Assembly: GCA_009779395.1 (NCBI GenBank)
Contig: WREJ01000002.1
Span: forward strand, 1 to 21,846
Length of the DNA stretch: 21,846 bases
Direction: 5' to 3'
Source: Coriobacteriia bacterium
GTDB taxonomy: Bacteria > Actinomycetota > Coriobacteriia > WRKU01 > WQUG01
The position numbers and the translations under genes were made by a program. This document shows positions 21,533 through 21,846 of this stretch, piece by piece. The notes beneath the pieces are model-generated. The model was not told where the DNA came from, ran no database searches, and saw only the letters and a program-made list of their open reading frames with translations. Numbering within the stretch: the first letter of the stretch is position 1; every line of letters starts with the position of its first letter.

Positions 21533-21846
21533 CTAGTGCGTCAGCACCAGCATCTCCCTCTCACGTCGCCTTTGTCTGGCAGCATTCAGTAGCATCAGCA
21601 ACACGGCAACTGCAAGCACTGCCAAGACCGTCAGGAAACTTCCTGTGATAAAGCCTGTTGGTGGTACAAAAAAGTCAGTATTGGTAAAGTCTGCTGTATT
21701 AGCAGCCTCACCGAGTGTTTGCTCACCGGTACTGAGGCTAACGTTTGGCGTACGTTCTGGTGGGTTAATGATGCTGGTATCGATGACACCATCAGTACGT
21801 ACCACAACATGAGGTGTGTAGTCAGATACTGCTTGTTCTATTGCGA
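21533..21846 (-). CDS. C-terminus of a sortase-anchored surface protein (partial)
   Basis: The frame is open to the right edge, so only the last 104 or so residues are seen. It ends in a full cell-wall sorting signal: FFVPPTGF (VPPTG at 21667-21653, a variant of LPXTG also used by some pilus proteins), a hydrophobic span (ITGSFLTVLAVLAVAVLLMLL) and a basic tail RQRRRERE. The upstream part is polar and Thr/Asn/Pro-rich, as in wall-linked stalks. A sortase is not in the window. The first start codon seen here (GTG 21805) is not taken as the true start because coding continues upstream without a stop. Confidence 0.8.
   Translation of the reverse strand, partial: AIEQAVSDYTPHVVVRTDGVIDTSIINPPERTPNVSLSTGEQTLGEAANTADFTNTDFFVPPTGFITGSFLTVLAVLAVAVLLMLLNAARQRRREREMLVLTH

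Overview
The window looks like the chromosome of a Gram-positive, medium-GC actinobacterium, most plausibly a member of the Coriobacteriia (Eggerthellaceae/Cryptobacterium-like). The reasons are inferential: the gene order dnaX-ybaB-recR-glmU-prs-pth, a small SRP RNA directly upstream of dnaX, a T-box in front of a stand-alone TrpB2, an XRE-cupin regulator beside an AMP-forming acyl-CoA ligase, several genes that look leaderless, and a sortase-type (VPPTG) wall-anchored protein. The taxon is a guess; the Gram-positive character is well supported.

Layout. Positions 1-6089 (all minus strand) are one housekeeping operon: dnaX, ybaB, recR, glmU, prs, pth, then the start of a membrane or secreted protein interrupted by a 13-base G tract. 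The SRP RNA (ffs) lies just upstream on the same strand. Positions 6300-8405 hold two small membrane proteins of unknown function and a Phd/PIN toxin-antitoxin (TA) pair. Positions 8470-10977 are an XRE-cupin regulator plus acyl-CoA ligase operon, bracketed by an 18-bp perfect inverted repeat. Positions 10981-11105 form a nested palindromic intergenic element. Positions 11181-12319 encode an AbrB-type antitoxin and a PIN toxin fused to a TipAS-like drug-binding domain. Positions 12484-14243 are TrpB2 under a tryptophan T-box. Positions 14260-14986 are a Phd/ParE TA pair, followed by two tandem paralogous membrane proteins. Positions 16254-20300 carry rlmN, a small membrane protein, a MinD-like ATPase, an adenine-glycosylase homologue without Fe-S cysteines and an ABC-2 type permease. 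Positions 20307-21341 encode a RhuM-Fic protein, and the right edge holds the C-terminus of a wall-anchored surface protein.

The most interesting locus is the PIN-TipAS toxin. A VapC-like ribonuclease domain is joined in one frame to a domain resembling the thiopeptide-binding domain of Streptomyces TipA. A well-placed Shine-Dalgarno and GTG codon sit at the domain junction, so the TipAS part could also be made alone. That would copy the TipAL/TipAS two-product arrangement, with a toxin in place of the MerR DNA-binding domain, and suggests a drug-sensing TA module. Other points worth attention are the possible phase-variable G tract, a family of short intergenic repeats near promoters, and the concentration of TA/Fic genes in 14 kb. 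No tRNA, rRNA, CRISPR array or insertion sequence was recognised.
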